A stretch of DNA of 64,000 nucleotides, from assembly GCF_000018865.1 (NCBI RefSeq), contig NC_010175.1, forward strand, positions 4,154,001 through 4,218,000, read 5' to 3'. This DNA is from Chloroflexus aurantiacus J-10-fl. GTDB lineage: Bacteria > Chloroflexota > Chloroflexia > Chloroflexales > Chloroflexaceae. A program made the position numbers and the translations under genes. Below the pieces are notes generated by a model that saw only the letters and a program-made list of their open reading frames with translations, searched no databases and had not been told where the DNA came from. Each line of letters opens with the position of its first letter. Position 1 is the stretch's first letter. Positions 51,703-61,306 of the stretch are shown piece after piece.

Positions 51703-52216
51703 CGCATGACCGATCCTCCTGACATTAAGCGACCATCCTTTGCCAACCGGACCGGCCTGGCAGAGTTCGTGCCATCCACAGGTTTATTCCCATAGCGCGG
51801 GAGAAGGGCTGGTGGTGAGGGTCACAAGGAAACAGTCAAATGAATGCAGATCACCAGTAGGAGCACCTGGCCATGCGAGCCTATAGCTAATTGTGTCTGG
51901 AGGATTGGGACGTGCGGGAAGACTCGGCGGATGAACATTCTTTTGCGAGCCGGAGGCCCGCGCTCCCAGCGCCTGGGGTGGGTTATTGGGAGGTGAGGGA
52001 GGATGCAGCGGATGAACATTCTTTTGCGGGCCGGAGGCCCGCGCTCCCAGCGTCCAGGGATGGCTGGACACTTGCCGGTAACGCCGCCTGCATCCGTTTC
52101 CCCTCACCTGTCATCCTTGAACTTCCTATCTCTTATCTCCTATCTCCTAATCTTCTATCTCCTATCTTCTATCTCCTATCTCCTACCTCCTATCTCCTAC
52201 CTCCTACCTCCTCCCC
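51703..52216. other. Spacer with direct repeat and polypyrimidine tract
   Basis: No gene seen. An ATG at 51707 with CAGGAGG opens only a short frame into the Rhs remnant. A unit of about 63 bases occurs twice 81 bases apart (ATGAACATTCTTTTGCG at 51931 and 52012), each with GGCCGGAGGCCCGCGCTCCC, a palindrome also present in the 36-kb array. A CTATCTCC-type tract fills 52120-52215. Confidence 0.6.
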
Positions 52217-53731
52217 CTACCCCGCCTGCTGTGGCGCAACTTCTTTCGCCGTAGTTACCTCTTCGCGCTGTTCACGCTTACGGCGCAGATCATCAGGGCT
52301 GTGCGAAGGGGCCAGAAATGTCACTGCCAGTGCCAGCAATGCAAACACCAGCGGCGCGGCAAAGACTGCGGTCAGCGCAGCCGCCAGTGCCAGCCGTGGC
52401 TCGCCGGCAAGGGTCATCGCGGTTGCTCCCTCGCCGATCAGTGCTTCAACCGGAACGGCATCGGCTTGTAAGCCGCGTGCTGCCAGCTCTGCACTCAACC
52501 GGTTCGTCAGTAAGGTGCCCAGCACAGCCACCCCAATCGTCCCGCCAATCGTGCGCGAAAATTGCAAACTCGCGGTTGCCGCTCCCAACACGTTGCGGGC
52601 CACCGTGCTCTGCACTGCTATCAAAAACGAGGGAATGCTGGCACCCATGCCAATCCCCATCAGCCCCAGCGCAATGGCCAGTTCAAGCCGACTCATATCG
52701 GGGCGTAGCCGGGCCATGAGGATGGCACCCGCTACAAACATGACCATCCCGCCAATCGTGAGCGTGCGATAGCTCATGCGCAACAACAGCCGGCCACCGA
52801 TAATGCTGGTAAAGACCCATCCCAGCATCAGTGGCGTCAGGGTGGTGCCGGCCTCGGTTGCGCTTGTGCCCAGCACCCCCTGCGCGAAGAGTGGCACGTA
52901 GTTCATGCTGCCGAACAGCACACCACCGGCCAGAATGCCATGGAGACAGGCAATCGCGAATGTGCGGTCACGCAACAGGTGAAACGGGAGAATTGGTGCC
53001 GGTGCCCGCAGTTCAACCATCACCAGCAAGGCCAGCGTTGCTACAGCAGCGCTTAACATAAGAATGCCGCTGGGCGTTGTTGGCTGATCGAGTCCGAGCA
53101 GCAGTAGAATAATTCCGACGCTCAACAACAATGCACCGGCAATATCGATGGGTGGTCGTTTGGCGTTTGCACGTACCGGATCACGCCACGCTATCCAGAC
53201 CAGTGCCGCAGCGATAGCCGCCGGAGGGAGGTTAATCCAAAACACCCAGTGCCATGAAATCTGATCAACCAGAAACCCGCCGATCAGTGGGCCAATCACC
53301 GAGCTGATGCCCCACACCCCTGAAAAAAGCCCCTGCACCTTTGCTCGCTGGTCAAGCGTGAAAATATCACCGACGATGATAAAGGCCAGTGGGAGCAGTC
53401 CGCCGGCGCCCAACCCCTGGAGTGCGCGTGCTGCAATTAGCATAGGCATTGTGGTTGCCAGCCCACACAAGAGTGAACCCAGGCTAAAGATAGCGATTGC
53501 TACCATATAGACCGGCCTGCGTCCGAAGAGGTCTGACAGACGCCCGAAAATAGGGCCGGCGGTCGTGCTGGTCAGCATATAAATGGCAAAAACCCAGCTA
53601 AAACTCTCAATGTCACCCAAATCGCGCACAATGCCCGGCATGGCTGTAGCGATAACGGTCGACTCCATCGAAGCCATAAACAGGCTCATCATCACGCCCA
53701 TCGTGATCAGGATAGTGTGTTGGCGACTCAC
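52217..53731 (-). CDS. DHA2-family (EmrB/QacA-type) drug efflux MFS transporter
   Basis: 504 residues with about fourteen helices. The N-terminus ESTVIATAMPGIVRDLGD is the motif D1-like segment of DHA2 exporters, and GRLSDLFGRRPVYMVAI is motif A. Substrates are unknown drugs or metabolites. An AAGGAGC site lies seven bases before ATG 53731. It stands alone in repeat-rich DNA; no regulator is adjacent. Confidence 0.9.
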   Translation of the reverse strand: MSRQHTILITMGVMMSLFMASMESTVIATAMPGIVRDLGDIESFSWVFAIYMLTSTTAGPIFGRLSDLFGRRPVYMVAIAIFSLGSLLCGLATTMPMLIAARALQGLGAGGLLPLAFIIVGDIFTLDQRAKVQGLFSGVWGISSVIGPLIGGFLVDQISWHWVFWINLPPAAIAAALVWIAWRDPVRANAKRPPIDIAGALLLSVGIILLLLGLDQPTTPSGILMLSAAVATLALLVMVELRAPAPILPFHLLRDRTFAIACLHGILAGGVLFGSMNYVPLFAQGVLGTSATEAGTTLTPLMLGWVFTSIIGGRLLLRMSYRTLTIGGMVMFVAGAILMARLRPDMSRLELAIALGLMGIGMGASIPSFLIAVQSTVARNVLGAATASLQFSRTIGGTIGVAVLGTLLTNRLSAELAARGLQADAVPVEALIGEGATAMTLAGEPRLALAAALTAVFAAPLVFALLALAVTFLAPSHSPDDLRRKREQREEVTTAKEVAPQQAG

Positions 53732-53984
53732 AAAGGCTCCTTGTTATACGTGTGTGGTTGACCTGCTTGCACGGGGGTTATTTGCGTCTCCATCGCCGCC
53801 AATTGTCTTTATAAGAGGGTTGGTTGGCCGGCGGTATCCGACGTAGCGCAACGGAAATTGGTGAATAGTCCAATATTGCCCTATTAAATAGTACCTTGAA
53901 ATTGTGCGTGATGCAAGCCGTGAAGTCGATGTTTCAGACGGAAACTTTCGGGGCAGGAATCAGGGGCCGCCCCAGCGCCCCCTC

Positions 53985-54235
53985 ACCCTCTTTTCCTATT
54001 TTCTCCTCTCCTAATCTCCTGTCTTCTATCTTCTCCTCTCCTAATCTCCTATCTTCTATCTTCTATCTTCTCCTCTTCTAATCTCCTATCTTCTATCTTC
54101 TATCTCCTCCTCCGTGCCCCCGCGTCTCTGTGGTGCAACAAAAAAACAAGCGCACAGAAGGAAGGGGCCGCCCCAGCGCCCCCTTACCCTCTTTTCCTAT
54201 CTCCTATCTCCTCCTCCGTGCCCTCCGTGTCTCTG
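53985..54235. repeat. Polypyrimidine repeat region with a duplicated segment
   Basis: Long runs of CTATCTTCTATCTCC-type heptamers. A segment with GGGGCCGCCCCAGCGCCCCC, the pyrimidine tract and GTCTCTGTGGTGCAACAAAA occurs twice (from about 53962 and about 54163). A third, shorter copy begins near 54550. Confidence 0.8.
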
Positions 54236-54324
54236 TGGTGCAACAAAAAACTAGAACCTGTTTCAAAAAACATCTCCTATGAGGGTATCTCATTCGTTGC
54301 CGACCGGTTCCATGATCATAACGA

Positions 54325-54490
54325 GCACATCCGGCATTCGCGTGACCAGCCGGGTCAACGACCTGACACGTGCCAGATCGTGCGTACGGCTGGCGCGGCA
54401 GCATGGCTGCCGCACGCCAAACGTCGCGACACGCGGATGATGAGCGAGCAAGGCAACCAATCCAGCGCGTGATGGCACCGGAGATGGTTA
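54325..54490 (+). repeat. Dispersed hairpin-containing repeat, copy B
   Basis: Core GCGGCAGC-ATG-GCTGCCGC at 54395-54413, followed by CACGCCAAACGTCGCGACAC and ending AATCCAGCGCGTGATGGCAC. The reverse complement of this block is found at 55848-55965 and a weaker form at 10158-10320. Confidence 0.7.
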
Positions 54491-54615
54491 TTAGAGCGCG
54501 ATAGTACAGCGTTTTATGAAATAAGTTCTAGCGCACAAAATGAGGGAGCTATCCCAGCGCCCCCTCACCCTCTTTATCTATTTCCTATTTCCTATCTTCT
54601 ATCTTCTATCTTCTA

Positions 54616-55626
54616 CTACACCGTCCCCGCTGCTTCTGGACGTGAACGCGCCGGTAGTCGGTTTGAGCCAATCATTACCGAACGCTTCCGTTCGATCTTG
54701 CGCGCACGGCGCGGCTGTGGTTGAACCGCCAGTTGCGTACCGTTCCGCCACAGCCGCAGATCGATCAGCTCACCGGCCAGCTCACGTGCAGCTTCCAGCC
54801 CGATGGCATACCCCTTTTCGGGGGTGCTCAAATCGAGCGTATGGATGGACGCAACATCAGGCTGAATCAGCACATCGGGCGGATGCTGCTGCAAACGCAG
54901 CTCGGTTGCTTCCGCCATCAGCAAACTCAACGCACGCTGGGCAACTGCAAACTGCTTCGGCGCAAACATAAAACGCGCCAGCAGGCTATCGTTCTCTTCA
55001 GGTTGGAGCGAGAACCCGGCCTGGGCATCGCGCAAATCAACCGCGATTACCCGCTGAGCACCCAGCTCATACGCCACATCAACCGGTAAATTGTTGAGAA
55101 TGCCGCCATCGGCCAGGAGCATGTCACCGTAGGGCACCGGTGGGAAGAGCGCCGGGAGTGCGGTGGTTGCCAGCAATGCCGGCACAACTGGCCCCTCGTT
55201 AAGGACAACCGTCTCGCCACTGACCAGATCGGTTGCCACGACCGCACATGGCAGGTTAAGATCGGCAAAGGTGCGGTCACCGAGGAGACGATACAGCATC
55301 TCCTCCCGCCGCCGCTGGCCGATAATGCCGGTGCCGGTTGGGTCGGGAGTAGCAATACGGCGCAATGCGCTCTGGCGAAAAACGTCCTGGATCGCAGCGA
55401 GATCAAAGCCCGCAGCGTAGAGCACGGCAACCGCACCTCCTGCTGAGGTGCCAACAATCAGGTCAATCGGAATATCGAGTTCCTGAATCACCTGCAAGAC
55501 ACCGATGTGCGCTGCCCCCTTGCCGCCGCCGCCACTCAGGGCCAGCCCGATCCGGCGCGTCTCAGGGGGCGGTGCCGGTCGTTGCAGTCGTTCGCGGATG
55601 GTTGTAATCCAACGTGTCATATTCAT
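54616..55626 (-). CDS. Patatin-like phospholipase
   Basis: About 336 residues of the RssA/patatin family of Ser-Asp lipid acyl hydrolases. The oxyanion loop SGGGGKGAAHIGVL is near residue 30, the nucleophile elbow GTSAGG near 59, and the catalytic Asp in LADGGILNNLPV near 185. The C-terminus after residue 300 is basic. ATG 55626 or 55620 is the start. Such proteins act on membrane lipids. It is a single gene within repeat-rich DNA. Confidence 0.92.
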   Translation of the reverse strand: MNMTRWITTIRERLQRPAPPPETRRIGLALSGGGGKGAAHIGVLQVIQELDIPIDLIVGTSAGGAVAVLYAAGFDLAAIQDVFRQSALRRIATPDPTGTGIIGQRRREEMLYRLLGDRTFADLNLPCAVVATDLVSGETVVLNEGPVVPALLATTALPALFPPVPYGDMLLADGGILNNLPVDVAYELGAQRVIAVDLRDAQAGFSLQPEENDSLLARFMFAPKQFAVAQRALSLLMAEATELRLQQHPPDVLIQPDVASIHTLDLSTPEKGYAIGLEAARELAGELIDLRLWRNGTQLAVQPQPRRARKIERKRSVMIGSNRLPARSRPEAAGTV

Positions 55627-55644
55627 AGTTTCAATTATACGCAA

Positions 55645-56187
55645 CGTGTCTAGCCCGGCGAAAGCGACTTGCGACTGATACTGAGATGGCTTATCCCTTG
55701 CAGAGGCTGGTATATGTCAGACATCCACTTCCACGCTGTGTGATGCGCAACATCTGGAGTGCGGAAGCTATGCTCCGCACATCCCGTGCTCGATCTGGGT
55801 GCGTGTTGTACCGGTTACGCTGTCGGTTGTGAGTATGAGATGAGGGTTAACGACCATCTGCGGTGCCATCACGCGCTGGATGGGTGGCCTTGCCAGCTCC
55901 TCATGCGCATGTCGCAGCGTTTGGCGTGCGGCAGCCATGCACACGTTCCGGTGGGTGTCACGCCATGATGAGCAGCACGACGTTGCCCTCAACACCGGAT
56001 GGCGTGATCGGATGAGCGATGTGGGGAGCAGCCAGTTCCCATTGGCGTGCTACGTCACGTCTCACGATAGCAATCCGGGTTATTCACATACTCCGTGTCC
56101 TCAGTGTCTCTGTGGTGGCAAAGGTAGCAACTTTGGTTAGTAAATGTTTTTGCTCTAGCGTGACTCAAGGAAAGGTGTTCCCTTCGC
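55645..56187. other. Spacer with repeat copy C and hairpin
   Basis: Contains an imperfect hairpin GTGCGGA...TCCGCAC at 55759-55780 and copy C of the dispersed repeat. No gene seen. Confidence 0.55.
55848..55965 (-). repeat. Dispersed hairpin-containing repeat, copy C
   Basis: Reverse complement of 54405-54490 with about 85 percent identity by eye, sharing CACGCCAAACG and CCATCCAGCGCGTGATGGCA. Its hairpin core is partly lost. Confidence 0.7.
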
Positions 56188-56676
56188 CTACCCTTCAGGC
56201 ATCTCGAAAGACGCCCAAATCATCAGCAAAAAGCTAACGTAATTAATCGGCGTGCGGATGGCGTTGAGCGTGTTCCACGTGCTGCGAGCGTTCTCCCAGT
56301 CGGCGGGCGGCGCTGCTGGATCCCAGGCCAGTACAGCATTATTGATTGGAACATTTAGAACAATTGTGAATATCCCAACCCCGAAGAAAAAGAGCGCCCA
56401 GCCCAGTGCGGTAAGACGCCAATAGGCAGTGTTACGCTGTTGCCACAGACGCACCAGTGGATACAACGGCAACAGCATCGCCAGATTGGCAACGACAATC
56501 ACGCCTGTCGGGAAGGCATCGAGCGAGCGAATAAGCCCTTGTTCGACTCTGGCGTATTCCGTGGCGTTCAGGGTCATCAAGGCGGGGATGACCCCCTGCT
56601 CAAAGGTGTAGAGCAAACCGGCAAACAACCCAATTGCGAACGTGGATATCAGATGAACGATGCGAATGCTTTTCAC
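56188..56676 (-). CDS. DUF1772 (anthrone-oxygenase-like) membrane protein
   Basis: About 162 residues with four helices. The conserved end of the third helix (NVPINNAVLAWDPAAPPADWE) and NTLNAIRTPINY are diagnostic of DUF1772. GTG 56676 is the start because AAAGGAG lies eight bases upstream; the frame to 56700 is longer by eight residues. It follows the DUF2269 gene with a 24-base gap in the same direction. Function uncertain; a membrane redox or transport role is only suggested by family name. Confidence 0.8.
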   Translation of the reverse strand: MKSIRIVHLISTFAIGLFAGLLYTFEQGVIPALMTLNATEYARVEQGLIRSLDAFPTGVIVVANLAMLLPLYPLVRLWQQRNTAYWRLTALGWALFFFGVGIFTIVLNVPINNAVLAWDPAAPPADWENARSTWNTLNAIRTPINYVSFLLMIWASFEMPEG

Positions 56677-56700
56677 GCGAAACTCCTTTGCTGCAAGCAA

Positions 56701-57180
56701 TTACCATAGTGGCGGCTCGAAGATCTTGAGCAGCACGATGATCACCACCAGCACGCCCATCAATGCACCGACCTGATTGGATCGCTGTGCCAGCATTTGA
56801 TACTCTGGGTCGTTGATCCCGCTGGCTTCCAGGGTTTTGATCTGACGGCTAAGCAGTGGCGTATACACGCCATAGGCGATTGCCATTGCTACGATGTACA
56901 AGCCTATGGCGACCCATAGAAAAGGTGCGACGGCTTTGCCCATCGCAATCATCAGTACGCCGGTGACTCCGCCTGCGAGATAGCACGGATTGGCGACATA
57001 ATCGTCAATGAACTTGACGCCGCGCAGGGCAAACGCCATGCTGGCCGGGTCCTTTGTGCCCCGGATAATCCAGATGACATAACTTGCATTCAAGCCAACG
57101 GCAACCATTGTGGCAAAGATATGCACGAATACGAGCAGGGTGTAGATCAAGGGTGGTGCGCCTTCGGGTGGTACGTGCAT
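56701..57180 (-). CDS. DUF2269-family membrane protein
   Basis: About 159 residues, four hydrophobic helices (LIYTLLVFVHIFATMVAVGL at the N-terminus, ALMGVLVVIIVLLKIF at the C-terminus). A family of small predicted integral membrane proteins without known function. ATG 57180 has a GGAGGT ribosome site; the longer frame to 57270 is not needed. It is first in an operon with the DUF1772 gene, divergent from the AraC regulator, which may control both. Confidence 0.8.
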   Translation of the reverse strand: MHVPPEGAPPLIYTLLVFVHIFATMVAVGLNASYVIWIIRGTKDPASMAFALRGVKFIDDYVANPCYLAGGVTGVLMIAMGKAVAPFLWVAIGLYIVAMAIAYGVYTPLLSRQIKTLEASGINDPEYQMLAQRSNQVGALMGVLVVIIVLLKIFEPPLW

Positions 57181-57282
57181 CGCAGACCTCCATTGACTGA
57201 ACCGAATGCTTTGACTATAATCCACACTATCTGGACAGTCTATAGCTATGAATCCGTTTTTCTTTGCCAATCGTCCGGGATT

Positions 57283-58272
57283 ATGGATACGCTTACCTAC
57301 ATTCTCAATCTTGCGCGCCTGAAGAGTAGCGTCTATTGTCGCTCTGAACTCGGTTCACCCTGGGGACTGCACTTTGCCTCACGTTCCTGCGCGGTTTTTC
57401 ACGTATTGCACCGTGGCAATGGCTTTTTTCGGGTAGCAGGAACACCTGAATGGACACCGCTACGTGAAGGCGATCTGTTACTCTTACCCCATGGTCAGGA
57501 ACATCTCCTGCTAGAGACGCCTGATACGCATCCGCTGCGCAATCTGGAACTCGATCAGTGGGGGAAATGCGCCCTGATGCGCTGGAGTGATATGCCCAGC
57601 GCGGTGCTGTTGTGCGGCACATTCGATTTCGAGTATGTGCATGCAGCATCGCTATTCCGGTATCTACCAGACGTGATTCACATTCCGTACCACGCAGCAC
57701 GGCCGCTCAATCGGGTCCTGGAGTTGATGGCAGATGAGGCCGAGTCGCAACGACCGGCGAAAGAGGTTGTCTTGCGCCGCCTGGCCGACATTCTGTTTGT
57801 GCAGATCGTGCAGTATTGGGTGGAAATGCATGGCACGCAAGGTAGTGGCTGGCTGGGTGCCTTCCACGACCCGCTGATCGGCAAGGCGCTGGCACTGATG
57901 CATGCACACCCCCAGCAGGACTGGCAGGTAGCCTCACTGGCACGTGCGCTGGCGTGTTCGCGTTCAACGTTTGCCGCCCGCTTTACGGCGCTGGTCGGTG
58001 AGCCACCGATGGAATATCTGACGCGCTGGCGGATGCAGATAGCGTCGCGCCTGTTGATTGAAGACCCTTCGTTGCGTGTTGGTGAGGTTGCCGCTCGTGT
58101 AGGCTATCGCTCCGAGGCAGCCTTTAGCAAAGCGTTTAAGCGCCTGATCGGCATCGCGCCCACCGCGTATCGCAGCGCGGCGGGGCATCGCGTTGAGGCA
58201 ACTCGACCTGAAGTGCATATCGGTGTTCGTACTACCGAAGCGGTAGCGACAGGCGCAGGTATGCATACCTGA
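57283..58272 (+). CDS. AraC-family transcriptional regulator with cupin sensor domain
   Basis: 329 residues. The N-terminal cupin-6-type domain (FHVLHRGNGFFRV, LREGDLLLLPHGQEHLL) senses a small ligand; a C-terminal double HTH (WQVASLARALACSRSTFAARF, VGEVAARVGYRSEAAFSKAFKR) binds DNA. ATG 57283 is the start; the longer frame overlaps the promoter region of the divergent membrane genes, which are its likely targets. Confidence 0.9.
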   Translation: MDTLTYILNLARLKSSVYCRSELGSPWGLHFASRSCAVFHVLHRGNGFFRVAGTPEWTPLREGDLLLLPHGQEHLLLETPDTHPLRNLELDQWGKCALMRWSDMPSAVLLCGTFDFEYVHAASLFRYLPDVIHIPYHAARPLNRVLELMADEAESQRPAKEVVLRRLADILFVQIVQYWVEMHGTQGSGWLGAFHDPLIGKALALMHAHPQQDWQVASLARALACSRSTFAARFTALVGEPPMEYLTRWRMQIASRLLIEDPSLRVGEVAARVGYRSEAAFSKAFKRLIGIAPTAYRSAAGHRVEATRPEVHIGVRTTEAVATGAGMHT

Positions 58273-58466
58273 TGCCTTGAGGTTATTTGGGAAACCCTGA
58301 ACATCTGGTGCGTGAACCGCCTGAATTGCAGTGATGGGTACGCAACGATGCGCTCGGATTTTACTTGAGTTACAGATGAAGTTATAATGAAGCCCTTAGC
58401 CGATGGTCGCAGGTTGCAGTCTATCATTTTATGCAATCTACGTCGCAGTTTACCTTAATCACCTGT

Positions 58467-61103
58467 ATGCCAATCCCCATCCTGCAAACAAAACTCCATC
58501 CACCATCTCTCGCAGACTGCTTTGTCCCCCGCCCTCGGCTAACTGAACGGATTCACACCGCTCTTAATAACAGGCTCACTATTATCGCTGCCCCACCAGG
58601 CTTTGGCAAGACCACTGTAATGGCTGCCTGGCTTGCAACGAATACATCCGAAAATGTGGCATGGTATTCACTGGAAGAAGACGATAATGATCCCATCTGC
58701 TTTTTTACCTGTATTGCTGCTGCGCTTCAGACCGTAGCCCCTGTTTCTGCACTTGAGTCTGCGCTTGGAGCAGCCGTTGCCAACCCCCGCGAGCTGACCG
58801 TGGCCCTGCTCAACGATCTCTTTGTGTTTTCAGACCGAAGTGTTGTTCTGGTGTTCGATGATTACCATCACATCACCCGGCAGCCCATCCACGACGCGCT
58901 CGTCTATCTGATTGATCATCTCCCCAACAACATTCACCTCGTCTTCATCAGCCGCGTCGATCCTCCCCTGCCCCTGGGGCGCTGGCGCGTGCGTGGACAG
59001 TTGACCGAGATCCGAGCCGATGATTTGCGCTTCACCGAAGCCGAAGCCGCGCAGTTTCTGAACCAAACGATGGGGCTTTCGTTGAGCGCCGAAGCCATCC
59101 GGACTCTGGAGGAGCGTACCGAAGGCTGGGTAGCGGGATTGCAACTTGCTGCGCTCTCCCTGCAAAAATCCTCGAACCCTGGTCAAATCATTGCTGCGTT
59201 CGCGGGCAGTAATCGCTACGTGGCAGACTATCTCACCGACGAAGTGCTTGCGCGCCAGCCTGAGTCGCTGCGCGATTTCCTGCTGAAAACATCCATCCTT
59301 GAACGGTTCAACGCAGCGTTATGTAATCATCTCTTACAATGTGTCTGTTCCGAATCCATACTTACAGACCTGGAACGTGCCAACCTGTTCATCATTCCCC
59401 TCGACTCGGATGCCAACTGGTATCGCTACCATCATCTCTTTGCCGATCTGTTGAAGCGGCGGCTTGCCCAGGCCAACCCTGCCGGGATTACCGATCTTCA
59501 TCGCCGTGCGGCGGAATGGTTCGAGCAAAACAATTTTACGCTCGACGCCATCCGTCACTGGATTGCTGCTGATGAGCCTGAACGGGTCGCTGCTTTGATG
59601 GAACGCACGCTCAGTCAAAGCTGGGGACATGCAGAGCTTGCCGGTCTTATGCATCGAATCGAGGCGCTGCCCGATACTGTGCTGGCAAAGTATCCCATCC
59701 TCAGTGCCTTTCTCGGCTGGACATGGCTTTGGCTTGGTTACGACAATGCCCGCACGCTGCCGTTGCTTGAACGCGCCGAAAGAAACCTGAAGGACGAGCC
59801 GCAAGCCAGCTATGCCCGTGGACGTTTTCAGGTCATCCGCAGTTATATCGCCCGGGCAGTCCACAATGATGCACCGCACGCCTGGCTACTTGCGGAACAG
59901 GCATTGCAACAACTTGCCGAACACGATTTGCTCTGGCGCGGGTTTGCCCAATCTAATATTGCCATTGTGACGCATTCGATGGGACTGGGTCTTGCCCAGA
60001 CGGAACGTGCATACAACGAAGCCATTCGGCTCTGCCGTGCCGCGGGAGACCCAACCACTGCCTGGATTGCCGAGTGCGCACGAGTGCAGGTAGTGCGCGA
60101 ATGCGGCGACTTGCAGCGTTCCATGACCCTGAATCGTCGTTTGATCGACATGATCGAGCGACAGGGCGCACCAGCGCTGGTGCGCGGCTGGGTACATATC
60201 AACCAGGCGCTTGGATATTACCTGATCAATGACTTGAAGCATGCCTGGCTGGAAGTCAATATGACGCAAAACCTGCAAACTCAAAGCAGCGGCATGCCTG
60301 ATGTCAGTTTACGCCTGTATGCACTCTTGACCAGACTTGAACTGCTCAACGGCAACGAAGCCGCTGCTCGCCAGGCAGCCGATGACCTGGTTACCCTGGC
60401 ATACCGCGGTGGCGTGACCAATGCCATAGATTGGGCGTATGCCGTCCGCGCCGAGTTGATGTTCAGGCTCAAAGATTGGGCAGCGTTCGACTCGTATGCG
60501 CGGACGTATCAACCGCCGCAGCAGCCGCTGTTCTTTCCTTACCGCTTGCAGACGCTGCTGCAAGTGCGTTACCTGACGCGCCAAAAAGCCTGGAATGAGG
60601 GTCGCCGTCTGGTGGCGGAGCAGGTGCGGCTGGCGCGCGAAGCGGGGTATGTCGAATACGAGATGGAACTGCACATCGTCAGCGCGTTACTAGAGCAGAA
60701 GGCGGGGAATCCTTCTGTCGCAATGAACATGCTGGGGCGTGCGCTGGAAATTGGCAAGGCAAACGGCTATGTGCGCATCTTCCTTGAGGAAGGGGAAGAG
60801 ATGAGACATCTGCTGACGCAGATCCACAGGTTGCGCAGGGATGATTTTGTGGCAGAGTTACTGGCGGCATTTGGCAAACCCGCGCAGGTGGTACAATCAT
60901 CCCTGATTGAGCCGCTGACCGAACGCGAAATCGAAGTGTTGCGGTTGATTGCCGAAGGATTGTCCAACCCAGAAATTGCGGAAAAACTTGTTCTCTCGGT
61001 TGGCACGGTCAAGACCCATGTCAAACATATCTACGGCAAGTTGAACGTGGATGACCGTGTGAAAGCGGCAGGTATGGCACGCGAACTGGGATTACTTAAA
61101 TGA
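58467..61103 (+). CDS. MalT-like LuxR-family ATPase regulator
   Basis: About 878 residues. STAND ATPase with MPIPILQTKLHPPSLADCFVPRPRL at the N-terminus, Walker A APPGFGKTTVMAAWLA near residue 45, Walker B VVLVFDDYHH near 130, a winged-helix and TPR-like repeat region (about 350-790) and a C-terminal LuxR HTH with LTEREIEVLRLIAEGLSN and GTVKTHVKHIYGKLNV. The start 58467 matches the family; the frame extends to 58431. Ligand unknown. It may regulate the membrane-lipoprotein genes that follow. Confidence 0.92.
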   Translation: MPIPILQTKLHPPSLADCFVPRPRLTERIHTALNNRLTIIAAPPGFGKTTVMAAWLATNTSENVAWYSLEEDDNDPICFFTCIAAALQTVAPVSALESALGAAVANPRELTVALLNDLFVFSDRSVVLVFDDYHHITRQPIHDALVYLIDHLPNNIHLVFISRVDPPLPLGRWRVRGQLTEIRADDLRFTEAEAAQFLNQTMGLSLSAEAIRTLEERTEGWVAGLQLAALSLQKSSNPGQIIAAFAGSNRYVADYLTDEVLARQPESLRDFLLKTSILERFNAALCNHLLQCVCSESILTDLERANLFIIPLDSDANWYRYHHLFADLLKRRLAQANPAGITDLHRRAAEWFEQNNFTLDAIRHWIAADEPERVAALMERTLSQSWGHAELAGLMHRIEALPDTVLAKYPILSAFLGWTWLWLGYDNARTLPLLERAERNLKDEPQASYARGRFQVIRSYIARAVHNDAPHAWLLAEQALQQLAEHDLLWRGFAQSNIAIVTHSMGLGLAQTERAYNEAIRLCRAAGDPTTAWIAECARVQVVRECGDLQRSMTLNRRLIDMIERQGAPALVRGWVHINQALGYYLINDLKHAWLEVNMTQNLQTQSSGMPDVSLRLYALLTRLELLNGNEAAARQAADDLVTLAYRGGVTNAIDWAYAVRAELMFRLKDWAAFDSYARTYQPPQQPLFFPYRLQTLLQVRYLTRQKAWNEGRRLVAEQVRLAREAGYVEYEMELHIVSALLEQKAGNPSVAMNMLGRALEIGKANGYVRIFLEEGEEMRHLLTQIHRLRRDDFVAELLAAFGKPAQVVQSSLIEPLTEREIEVLRLIAEGLSNPEIAEKLVLSVGTVKTHVKHIYGKLNVDDRVKAAGMARELGLLK

Positions 61104-61306
61104 AGGACATCCGAAGGCGACTGTTCCTTATCTGACAAGAAAAAATGTGAAAGATCATCAGTAATCCGAAAGAGACCAACAGAATATTGCCTGGCAGCTT
61201 TACGCTGATTTTTCTTTCTTGTTTTACTCTATTCCGTTGGAATTGATAATTCTGCTAACAGGGATTGACCTTCCATCAATTTGAAAGGTCAATCCTATCA
61301 CGAGTT

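Larger units (their letters stand above)
53732..54615. other. Repeat-rich spacer without genes
   Basis: Contains the polypyrimidine repeats and copy B of the hairpin repeat. No credible open frame. Confidence 0.6.
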
